Positions 54,801 through 64,000 of a DNA stretch of 64,000 bases are shown here, one piece after another. A program made the translations under genes and the position numbers. The notes under the pieces are model-generated. The model was not told the DNA's origin, did no database searches, and worked only from the letters and a program-made list of their open reading frames with translations. The stretch is from Silene conica (Eukaryota > Streptophyta > Magnoliopsida > Caryophyllales > Caryophyllaceae), in contig CM055320.2 in NCBI GenBank assembly GCA_029255685.2, positions 8,976,614 through 9,040,613 on the forward strand. The letters are read 5' to 3'. Numbering within the stretch: position 1 is the first letter of the stretch; each line of letters begins with the position of its first letter.

Positions 54801-56323
54801 AGTAATACCAAACAAAGAAATCAGGTCTTAAATTCCAACAACCTAGTGTCTATACTAGAACTAGGTATTAAATAAGATTACAAATAGCCAATCATCAAAA
54901 AACAGCCAAAGAAAACGGCAAAAACCTTATCAACATAAGATCAGACTTTGATAGAAAATTGAATCTGTTGATTCTAAGCAACGTATCTAGTTATCTACAT
55001 TTTTTCCGTGTTTTAAAAAAGACATGCGAAAAACAAGGGGCCTTATCAGAGTTTACCTGTTCTGTTATTACCAGCAGAATTCATCCTCACTCCAGGCTGC
55101 AGCTCTGACCACAGTGAAGAACAAGGATCACTTCTAGATACGTCCCATATGGTTTTTGAGCTAATATTCTTTTTCTGATTTAAAAAGAAGAAGAACGTTA
55201 ATCACTAAACCCCTGAAAGGAAATGTATCAAGAATAGAACCTGCAGAGGCATGCGAAAAAAGGTGAATATTTAGGACCATATTTGCTTCGCTGTAAATGC
55301 TCAAATTCGACCGGAAAAATTCAATGAACTAAAGAAAGAATTTCATTTAGCGCCCATGATATTTATCGTTGGAAATATTTTTAGGTTTCATATTCCACAC
55401 AAGGCATACCTTTCATATATTCATAAATAAGGGAAACTATACAACATTACAGCACGCCAATTGAAAGCGAGGAGTGATAGATTAAAAGGTATAGAATTCT
55501 CTCACATCAAATTATTGAAAATTCACTTAGTCAACTATGTTATGCAGTAAATCCTCTCTCTCTCTCCAATTCTATTCTCAAAGTTCAGAACTCAAAAACC
55601 ATACTGCAGTGTTGCATGAAAGCATTTGAAAAGAAAAGCTCAGTCTGGACTGGCGAGTAAAATGCCATAACTTCTTTTTTGCCGTTTGGGTAAGCAATTG
55701 AAAGTAACCACGTATCAATTTGCACCCTCCTTTTTCTAGTAAAAATTGTGCCAAAATAGGATGCAAGGAACCCACTGGAACACAAGAAAGGTGGTATATG
55801 CTTTGGGCATTCACCAGGGAATCCATTCTCAGTAACTGATCTCAACGTGATAAAGTAGGGACTTTACAGTCCTCCATAGGGCTCTATGACTAAAAGACAA
55901 AAGTTTCATTTCAAGACCAATAGTTTCAAACTTGGCAAATACGTCAACCTTCATTTAATCCTTCCCTTCACATACACACAACTCGTTCTCACAAACAAAC
56001 CCCAGCTTAGCATCTAGAATTGAAAGGGGTTAAGGGGGTAAGGGAACCAACTAATGAGATGAAGATTTGAAAAATTGCGGCCATAAATAATCTGAGAACT
56101 CGGCTACCAAACAGCTCAAGTTTCTCAAATTTCCATACTGGATTTTACAAACAACGTTCCAAAAGTAGCACCAATATCAGCATAATACCTCGAGATAAAG
56201 GATCAAAGATGTTGCCATTTCAGAACTTGACTTGTTAGCAGGTAGCCCATATTTCTTGCACAAGCCTTGAAGATCTTTCCTTGAAAAGTTACGATACAAA
56301 TCCTCCTCTTTCTTTTCTCCCAT
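51812..56323 (-). CDS. Unrecognised protein with N-terminal SAP-like motif, 6-7 exons
   Basis: Coding exons: 56189-56323, 55057-55174, 54616-54701, 52589-53872, 52450-52487, 52028-52235 and possibly 51812-51823; about 626 aa, phases consistent through exon 6. Residues 6-45 (EDLYRNFSRKDLQGLCKKYG, then LPANKSSSEMATSLILYLE) resemble a SAP or Rho-N type helix-extended-loop-helix, found in DNA- or RNA-binding nuclear proteins. The remainder is low in recognisable domains, Ser/Asp/Gln-rich, and ends with a basic RASRRRSMRPFTK tail that could be a nuclear signal. A large fourth exon (428 codons) holds most of the protein. I do not know the family. The last exon is uncertain: a 12-nt exon adds NME and stop, whereas a weak alternative donor would lead into the 51723-51830 frame. 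Confidence 0.75.
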
Positions 56324-56916
56324 ATGTTTCCAACAAAAGCAACAACATCTACACCTGAGAACCACCAGTTTAGCCCATTTAATTCGGTGACAACTACCAA
56401 TTATCTAGTAAATGTATGCACAAATCATAAAAGGAGACTACGTGAAAAAGTTTTATCAGATTCAAGTCCTCTCTTTACAGCGAGAAGTCAGTCATTAATC
56501 ATTACTGATCGCTCTCCCTTTTCTAACGAGTATTTGATTGTTTTAAAAATACGGCTAATCACATGAGGTATAGTGAGTATAGACAGGCTTTCCAGTTTAG
56601 TTTAGCTTCCCTTGTACACTCCAAGGAGAAGTGGCTTATGACTTGACCCACGGCTTAAAACAAAATCAAAAAGTATGTTGAAGCGCATATTAAGGAATGT
56701 TAATGTCCAATCAAACTCAAATGTATCAAATTCTGGTACAAATAATTTTTATTTTTTCTTAAATAGTCTGAGTTTTTAAAATAATTATTATATATCCAGT
56801 TACTTATTTCGCATAGACAAAAACCGTTTTCAACTTTTAGCCCTTGTACAACAAGAAATCTAAAACAAAAATAAGGTACATATTACAGCCTACAGTAAAA
56901 GGAAATGTAGTAAGTA

Positions 56917-57211
56917 CTCCCTCCTATTCAATATAACCTTCCCCATTTGGGGAAGGCACAAGGAATAAGGAGAGGATTAAAATATAGAAATGTATTGGTG
57001 TGTGGGTTAAGTGATTGGAGAGAGGGTAAATATTGTGGGGTATTGTTGTGAGTAAGGTGATTAAAATAAGTATAAAGTATGAGTATTGTCGACTTGTCGT
57101 GGGGTGAGAGGATTAAAATATATATAAAACTTTACCAAAAAAAGGAAATAGGGAAGATATTGTGAATGGATGAAAAAGGAAAGAGAGAAGGTTATTATGA
57201 ATAGGAGGGAG
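56917..57211. mobile_element. Stowaway-like MITE, family C copy 2
   Basis: Ends CTCCCTCCTATTCAATATAACC and GGTTATTATGAATAGGAGGGAG are inverted and flanked by TA (56915-56916 and 57212-57213). It lies in the 5'-UTR intron of the SAP-like gene. Confidence 0.8.
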
Positions 57212-57871
57212 TAGTAACTACAGAAGCTTATTAGAGCAAGCTCTTGTATGACGACGGAAAGCTATCCATGACGAATAAAATAGGCCTAACCGCACCCCCA
57301 ACTCAGGTACCCTCGTCAAATGGTTGGTACTCGACGCGTAAAACAGACATGTAAGGTCAACTATTCCCATCGAGACCTGAAAGAGTTGTTACTTTACTGA
57401 TAATCAGCATCATTCTACTCTTGGCTTCCTTTTGACATCCAGCGAGGAAAGATTATTGCGCTTTTTAACTCATGAGTATTACAAGGTCCACAATATATGT
57501 TATTCACTTGATGTTGAAGAAAGTTGACACTTTTAATCTAAAACAGAAGGTAACTATTAATATTTTTTAATTGATTTGTTCCATCGAAGTGGAAGCTGGT
57601 TTGCCTCAAAAGTCTTAATAAGATTTCTGAAATCGACAACTAATTGAGCATCTAAAGACTGCGTCAGTCATGTGCTTGTATAACCTTCTATTACAACAAT
57701 AGCGTAAGAAAGTTATGACCTTTGTTAATTCATCATGGTAAGGAACCCATCGAATCACAGTTTCGCTGATTCATAAGCTTTAACTTGTCTAGACAGCAAG
57801 CCTATCCCTAATTGCCGTATCCACAAAACACTCATTGAGCTCAATTACCACAATAAGAATACAAAACTGCC

Positions 57872-58310
57872 CTTCAATGAAGCAAAAACAACAGTTCCTC
57901 GCCACCCCAAATTAGAACTCAATCACAAACAAACGATACAATGTCCAAACAATGTCAACTAGCTCAGCAGCTAAAAGGGTAGATTCAAGAACCCGGTTCA
58001 AAACCCATTAAAGTATCGACCTTCAATAAAGCAAAAAAAAGCTCCCGCCACCCCAATTTAGAACTCACTCACAAACTAACAATACGATGACCAAACAATG
58101 TCAACTAGTGCAGCGGGTAGATTGATGCATTCAAAAACCCAGTTCAAAATCCGCAAAGGTATCGACCTTCAATGAAGCAAAAACAAAAGCCCCCCGCCAC
58201 CCAAAATCACTCACAATTGAATGATACGATACCCAAACAATGTCAACTAGCTCAACAGATAGAGTACTACATTCAAAAACCCGGATCAAAACCCGTTAAA
58301 GTATCAAACT
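57872..58310 (+). repeat. Three tandem ~147-bp units with tRNA-like A and B boxes
   Basis: Units at 57872-58020, 58021-58166 and 58167-58310 each start CTTCAATGAAGCAAA (second: CTTCAATAAAGC), contain CCAAACAATGTCAACTAG, and end near AAAGTATCGAC. In unit 1, TAGCTCAGCAGC fits a pol III A box and GGTTCAAAACCC a B box about 40 bp later; the boxes are more degenerate in units 2 and 3. The array is in the 5'-UTR intron of the SAP-like gene. Confidence 0.75.
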
Positions 58311-58627
58311 TTAACCCCTTTACGAATCAAAACAACCAAGGTTAACCCTTAGAGAACACAATCATGATTAAGGCATGATAAAGTTAACAAATTGAACCCT
58401 GTTTTGTAATCAAGTTTCTTTCTTTCCTAAAACAACACACAATCTATCCAAAACCCAGAAAAATTCACACAGTTTCCCCCAATTACAGTCACAAAACAGG
58501 AACACAGATGATAAATTAACATAATATAAAGCATACCCACATAATTAAAAACATAATTAACCAAAATCAGAGCTAAAAAGCAGTAAAATAATAAAATAAA
58601 ACAGATTAAAAAGGGATTAGGGTATAC

Positions 58628-58760
58628 CTGATCAAGAGTATTGCAGAAAGTTGTGAAGAAGATTGAAGAAAAAGGTAAAAAGTGAAGAAAGAGAAGGAGA
58701 AAGAGAGTGTCAAAGGGAAATCAAAGGGGTGGAAGAGAGAGAGAGAGAAAGAATGAGGTC
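58628..58760 (-). other. 5'-UTR exon of the SAP-like gene (right limit approximate)
   Basis: A good donor (ATCAG|GTATACC read leftward) at 58627 and a matching acceptor at 56355 (GTTCTCAG|GTGTAG) define a ~2.27-kb intron in the 5'-UTR. The exon is purine-rich on the plus strand (GAGAAAGAGAG), that is CT-rich in the transcript, as plant leaders are. The transcription start is not defined. Confidence 0.55.
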
Positions 58761-60091
58761 AAGTACAGAAGAAGGGGAGTAGTGATGTATTTTTGTGTAT
58801 TTTGAGGAAGGAAAATAAGGTAAAGATTTTAACAGTATAAAACTAACTCTACATTCCATTTTTGGAAATGTATTGTACAATGTATTTCGAATGTTCTTTT
58901 TTTATATTTTTAGTGCATTAAAAAAATAAAAACCGTCACCGGGTATTGGGTGGTACTGAAGGTATAATGGTAGGTCAATCAAAGTCATTTGGTTTATAAT
59001 ATATGTAGATATTATATGAGAGGGTGATATCGAGACTCAGTACCATCTAATGAAATGTTATTACATTACTACTATAAACATTTAAGAATGACTCCCGATG
59101 GGATTGGATTTGGTCATCTAGGAGTTGGGGTTGGATCAAAATGAGGAGTTATGGAGTATAGGGATTCAAACAGATTCTAAATGAGGAGTATTTGTATATT
59201 AGTTACGGATTTAGGTTTGAAATCATGCCTAAGTTGGAGTTTCTTCTAATTGAGCTTTCATGAGAGTAAACTATATTATTATTTGATTAAATTATCATAG
59301 TTTAGTAATTAAGAATGCACAATATATTCCTATTCTTGTAGGAATAGTAATAAATTTATACACCGATTTTGTTTTTACATATTTGTACTCTATACAAAAG
59401 ATGAGTCTATTAAATTAGTGTTTGGCTTGCTTGTTTAGTTGTCCTATATTATTTCACTTTGATTAAGGATTGCCATTAACCTGCTTGGGAGTTGGGATCC
59501 ATAGTAGTAGAGATCAAGTGAGTTTGGTATAGTGTTTGCTCAAGTCATCTCGATCTTATTCATAAAGAGTATGAGATCAGATTTGATACTTACATATGGG
59601 AATGTAGCAAATAAAGCCTACCAGTTCTTTGTTTATTCTTCGTGAGAGCACCTATGATTTGTGACGAGTTAATATTCATTGTTGTTGGTGATGGACATGC
59701 ATCCTTGTTAAATCACCAAGAAAAATCCACCACAACCGACTAATTAAGTAATAACCAAACACAACACATATACATAAATAGCTTTATATATAAGCGAACA
59801 CAAAATTTTCAATTGTATTATAACTGTTTGATGAGGAATTTACACATTACAACATCAGAAAACCTTTCATTACCATAAAAATCCAATTACGAAATTAGAT
59901 TACATATTGTACATGTAATGATAGAATCTAATTAGTAACATGCAATCGATCTTACTAATAATCCCATTCTATATATATGTTGTGAAAACAACAAAATATA
60001 AAACTTACACCAACATATTTCATCAAAACTAAAAAAAATGAATTAATCACCTCATAACAATAATAATAATTAACCATCATTAACCTAGCTC
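58761..60091. other. Promoter region and intergenic spacer
   Basis: Holds the upstream region of the SAP-like gene and the 3' flank of the calmodulin-like gene. No gene or bounded repeat seen. Confidence 0.4.
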
Positions 60092-60550
60092 TTAATTAAA
60101 TGAAGTCAAACCACCATCCTTCATCATTTTCTTAAACTCTTTAAAATTAACTCTCCCATCTCCATCAACATCAACCTTCATAATCATACGTTTACAATCC
60201 TCTAAACTTCTACCTTGATTCAAACCAAGAGATTCAAGAACAAATCTAAGTTCATCAACAGAAATAAACCCATCTCCATTTTTATCAAAAATATTAAAAG
60301 CTTCTTTAATATCCTCCTCATCATCTCCTTCATCACCTTCCCTTTCCATAATAAGTTTGTATAAGGATTCGAACTCGTGACCATCGACACAACCGTCTCC
60401 ATTCATGTCGATTTGGTTAATCATTTGAGCTAGGTCATCGTCAGGAATAAATATGCCCATGTTACGTAAAGATGTGTTAAGCTCTCCCATTGTTATCCTC
60501 CCGTCACCATTTTGGTCGAACATTTCGAATACCCGCCTTACTTCCGCCAT
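60092..60550 (-). CDS. Calmodulin-like protein, four EF-hands (CML3/CML7 type)
   Basis: An intronless 152-aa ORF with four complete EF-hand loops: residues 12-23 ([12 protein letters not shown]), 48-59 ([12 protein letters not shown]), 89-100 ([12 protein letters not shown]) and 127-138 ([12 protein letters not shown]), each with Asp at 1, 3 or 5 and Glu at 12, so all should bind calcium. The linker 69-80 is acidic ([12 protein letters not shown]). [16 protein letters not shown] before the last hand is typical of the CML3/CML7 subgroup. It is a probable cytosolic or membrane-associated calcium sensor; there is no N-terminal targeting signal and no C-terminal prenylation CaaX. The start ATG at 60550 gives the usual compact N-terminus ([11 protein letters not shown]). 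Confidence 0.95.
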   Translation of the reverse strand: MAEVRRVFEMFDQNGDGRITMGELNTSLRNMGIFIPDDDLAQMINQIDMNGDGCVDGHEFESLYKLIMEREGDEGDDEEDIKEAFNIFDKNGDGFISVDELRFVLESLGLNQGRSLEDCKRMIMKVDVDGDGRVNFKEFKKMMKDGGLTSFN

Positions 60551-61947
60551 GTCGATTGTGTGAGATGGCGGTTATGGTGGCGGTGTCGAAATGGCGACGG
60601 TGAGGACGGAGGTGGGAATGTAGGGTGTATATTTTGGAGGTGTTGGTGTTGGAATAGAAGAGATGAAAAAAAATGAAGGTGTTAATTAATAAGTAAGAAA
60701 AAGAAGGAAAATAAAAGGTATGAATGGTTGACATTTTTTGGTGGATTGGTCAACAAATGATTGGTAGGTGTTTGTTTTAAGGAAACTTTGGTGCCCTAAA
60801 TTAAATTGATGGATTTGATGGAGGGTTACTAAAAGGGTGATGCTTATTCATGGACAAGTTTTACTCTTTTATGGACGTAAATGACTATTTTACCCTTTTA
60901 TTTCATACCCCCAATTTTCATTTTTCTCACTATATTCAATTCCAGTTCCACGGCTTGCCTCTCCCACTCCTACAACCACCTTATTACTGCCGGTCTCAGC
61001 CACCAACCACCGCCTCCTTCTACCTAGAGTGCAGGCTTTGTATACTCGTAACTAATTTTAGACCTTTAGAACCATGTATATTGAAAGGTACGAATGAAAA
61101 ATCCGTCAAAAATCAATTGACTCGTGATTTGCAGTGAATCAATGATGAAAGGAATGTAGATCTTTGTACTTTGTTTCCATTAAATTTTGAAATGAAATGT
61201 AATCCATTCCACTTTTTTCTTGTTTCGGAATGGTGAATGTATTTTTTTACTGAATCGTAATTTGTAGAGTATACAAATTATTTACAAAAGTCAGAAAACA
61301 AGAAGTAAATAACAAACCCTAATTTAATTAGTCTAAATCAATTCTTTAGTTTCACCTAATATAATTAATAAAGTTATAAATTAGAACTATTATCGGATCG
61401 ATACGAGAATTAGCCTCCATAGTTGTGTAATTTTGACGGATTTGATAAATTGATTAACTTTGTGTGAGAAGAATTAGAGAGAGTTTTTTCTGTTGTTTCT
61501 AAGTAAAGGGTATAGAATAGAAAATTAATGAAAAAAAATCCATAAATGAATAAAACTCGTATATGAATGAGCAATTACGTACTAAAATAGTGTGACAAAT
61601 GGTGGACATATACATACATGATTATTTTTTTTTTTTTGGTAAAATGTAAGAATTATATATACATGATTATTTATCAACTTTTATATAACAATTTTTTATA
61701 AAAGACGGACATATTTGTCACAGGCTGAAAAAGGTTTAAATAATACCCAAACGGTTACATACGGCAAAAGTATAGTATCACCCCCATGCAATTTGCTTTT
61801 GTCTTATCTACCAATTTTAGATATTATTTGACCCGTGACAAATATGTCCAACTTTACTCAATTTTGTTTTTAAATTTAGTATTGTCATTTTTTTTCGATT
61901 GCAAAAATGCACCGGTATATTTAACGGGTATACTCTTGCCAGAAATT
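60551..61947. other. Intergenic, upstream of the calmodulin-like gene
   Basis: CT/GA-rich leader next to the gene, then AT-rich DNA. No further gene supported; a 95-aa open frame at 60850-61137 has no recognisable content. Confidence 0.4.
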
Positions 61948-62372
61948 AAAATTTCATGTTTATGAATTTGTATAAAAAATGTTACGTAATATTTCTTAAA
62001 CTACGTTATCAGGTATTTATTTAAAATTTCAGACGGTTATTTCTCAGGAAATTCTTAAATGAAATTGCGGTTTATTCTAAAATTTTAATACCATCAACCG
62101 TTTTAATGTTAAAACAGTTGTGCAAATTATTAATTATCCACAGGTATATTCAATCCCGCTATTAATCATTACGTAAAATTTACGGTTTATTTTTGTAAAA
62201 TCAAAATAATTGTGCAAATGAATTACGCAATTTTACACGAGTTTTTCATAAAATTTCATGTTTACGAATTAATATAAAAAATGTTACGTAATATTTCTTA
62301 AATTACGATATCAGGTATATATTTAGAATTTCAGGCGGTTATTTCCTAGTAAATTCATAAAAAAAAATTGCG
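61948..62372. repeat. Diverged direct repeat, about 125 bp, period about 302
   Basis: Copies at about 61948-62072 and 62250-62372 share AATTTCATGTTTA, then AAAAAATGTTACGTAATATT, TATCAGGTAT and CGGTTATTTC, and both end at AAATTGCGG. The DNA between them also has echoes (TTACGTAAAATTTACGG). Possibly the inside of a Helitron-like element whose end lies near 62475. Confidence 0.7.
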
Positions 62373-64000
62373 GGACCCACCCGAGAGAATTAAAAAATAA
62401 ATAAAATAAATCAATTGCATTGATGACGTGGCGCGTCGAGGGCTTCTGAAATGATTCAGTAATTATATAGATAAGATTCTATTGCTTTTATAGATAAGAG
62501 GTTGGACCGTTGTATATCGTATTTTACCGTTTTTATCTTGTTTGGTATCTCAATTTGTATTTGATTTGATTGAAAAATTGGAGAATATAATGTAATTAAT
62601 TTTTGAACTGTAATTTTTTGTTTTTCGGATTTAATTTTTGGATTGTTATATATTGTATTTTATTGAACCATTATATAATGTTATTTATATTTTCGATTAA
62701 TAATAATTTAATCATATCGTATTTTATTATGACAATGACAAAATTTAATACTGCAATCGATTATGTAAGTAGGTATGAGGAAATGTCACAATTAATTCAG
62801 AATTTTGCAGTGAGGGAAATTAAATCAATAAAAATTAGTGGGTCTTTTTCTTCTTTATTTTAAGGAACCAATGAGAATGACTTATATTCTATTCCTTTTA
62901 TAGGGATAGATTGTGAACTTGTGGAAGTAAACGAAATTTGATGCTGAACCGTCATTTGTATTGGCGTGTTTTCCACTCCATTTTCCAATAAACCTCTCAT
63001 AATTTTACAACATTATTTTCACTTAAAATACGCCATTGATAGTGGTGTGTTTGTTATGTGTTCCAAGTTTTGAAAACCTGCGCCAATGTGAACAATAGTT
63101 CGAAAAATACTATCAAAACCAATCAAAAAGATAAAACTTTACTTTTAAGCATTATTTTAAAAAGTTGTTTGAGAAATTCTAACACATCCTATAACATAGA
63201 CATTGAGCACATGCCTTAATCGATGATCGATTAGGTAGAATAAAACTCATACAACCCAAATACGGAGTACAACATATATGAGAGAACTATATATGTAGTT
63301 TAGGCTTAAAGAGAGTTCGTGAAAACTCTGAAGACAACGAAAGTCAGAATCCTGAATACGATACAAATCCATATCGGTCGCAACTATTCATTGACGTTTG
63401 AATCCATATCCGATTTCATTTTTATAAGAACCAGTAATCTATTAATGGTAAGAACTAAGTTGTTTATTTTTACAAAGGGATCGTCTTAACTCTTACGATA
63501 TGAAATCGTGGAAAACGGTTTTGATAAAAGACGTTGTAAACAAGAATTTGTGTAATGTAATTGATGAACGAGTATCGTGGTGAATGTAGTTAAAATACAG
63601 AAGAAAATCAAGTAATTATTGAGCTCATTGAGTCGGATCCAAATCTCATAATCAACTTCTATAGTATGTTTCAATCAATTCGTGTGTTTTACATGAATGA
63701 ACCATTTCATTCTTTCTCTCACGTTCGTCTCGTCGGAATAATCGATTTGAAAAAAAAGCTTCGCCAAAAAAGGACATTCGAGCACAAATATGGCCGTTTA
63801 AAGTTTTTCGTTCTTAATAGCCAAATTATATCCCAATTTAAATCATTACTATATTATTTATCGTTTATGTTGCTAATGCGAACATAGATATAACGTTCAT
63901 TAATTCATAAGTTCAATATTATTTTTATGTTAATTAAGCAGTAATTAATACGATAATTCATATCTAACTTATGTTAACGACACTTATTTTCGATTAATCG
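62373..64000. other. AT-rich intergenic end of the window
   Basis: No gene supported. Read leftward, TCTTATCTATATAATTACTG (from 62475) and TCTATCCCTATAAAAGGAAT (from about 62910) look like Helitron 5' ends before a T, but no matching 3' hairpin end was found. Confidence 0.35.

Noticed and set aside
60504..60734. 76-aa minus-strand ORF overlapping the calmodulin-like start
   Set aside because: Different frame from the EF-hand protein; it covers the leader and has no coding character.

Overview
The window is plant nuclear DNA, most likely from a eudicot. The evidence is AT-rich sequence, intron-rich genes with GT-AG splicing, three plant-type genes (GUN4, GCN2 and a calmodulin-like protein), and many plant transposons. 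I cannot name the species. All coordinates and splice sites were read by eye; for the two large multi-exon genes I checked that every exon keeps the reading frame.

Layout of genes. 1368-7006 (+): 11-exon gene for a SPRING (C12orf49/DUF2054) family membrane protein of 267 aa. 8778-9650 (+): intronless GUN4, the porphyrin-binding activator of chloroplast Mg-chelatase. 11776-30794 (-): a complete 29-exon GCN2 kinase gene (1238 aa), convergent with GUN4, with introns full of MITEs, a truncated LINE and short SINE-like pieces. 51812-56323 (-): a gene for an unrecognised nuclear-type protein with an N-terminal SAP-like helix-loop-helix and a long 5'-UTR intron reaching about 58.6 kb. 60092-60550 (-): an intronless four-EF-hand calmodulin-like protein. 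A nuclear tRNA-Thr(UGU) lies at 43202-43273.

Repeat-rich centre. 31.7-34.4 kb looks like a solo LTR. 35-38.4 kb is non-coding repeat DNA with a hairpin MITE, a five-copy GC-rich palindromic minisatellite and a (TA)n tract. 38.7-42.9 kb is a defective L1-type LINE (endonuclease, reverse transcriptase, RNase H) on the minus strand.

Most notable element. 44173-50736 has the ends of a Helitron: 5' TC, a 3' hairpin followed by CTAG, and an A|T target. It keeps only the last part of its helicase. It carries intron-containing fragments of at least four host genes: a G-patch protein, a LEAD-SENSITIVE1-like (LRAT/NC domain) protein, a purple acid phosphatase and one unidentified gene. A 1154-bp chimeric cassette inside it is present as two apparently identical tandem copies plus a partial third. 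Short templated duplications mark the joins. It looks like a recent gene-shuffling event caught in progress.
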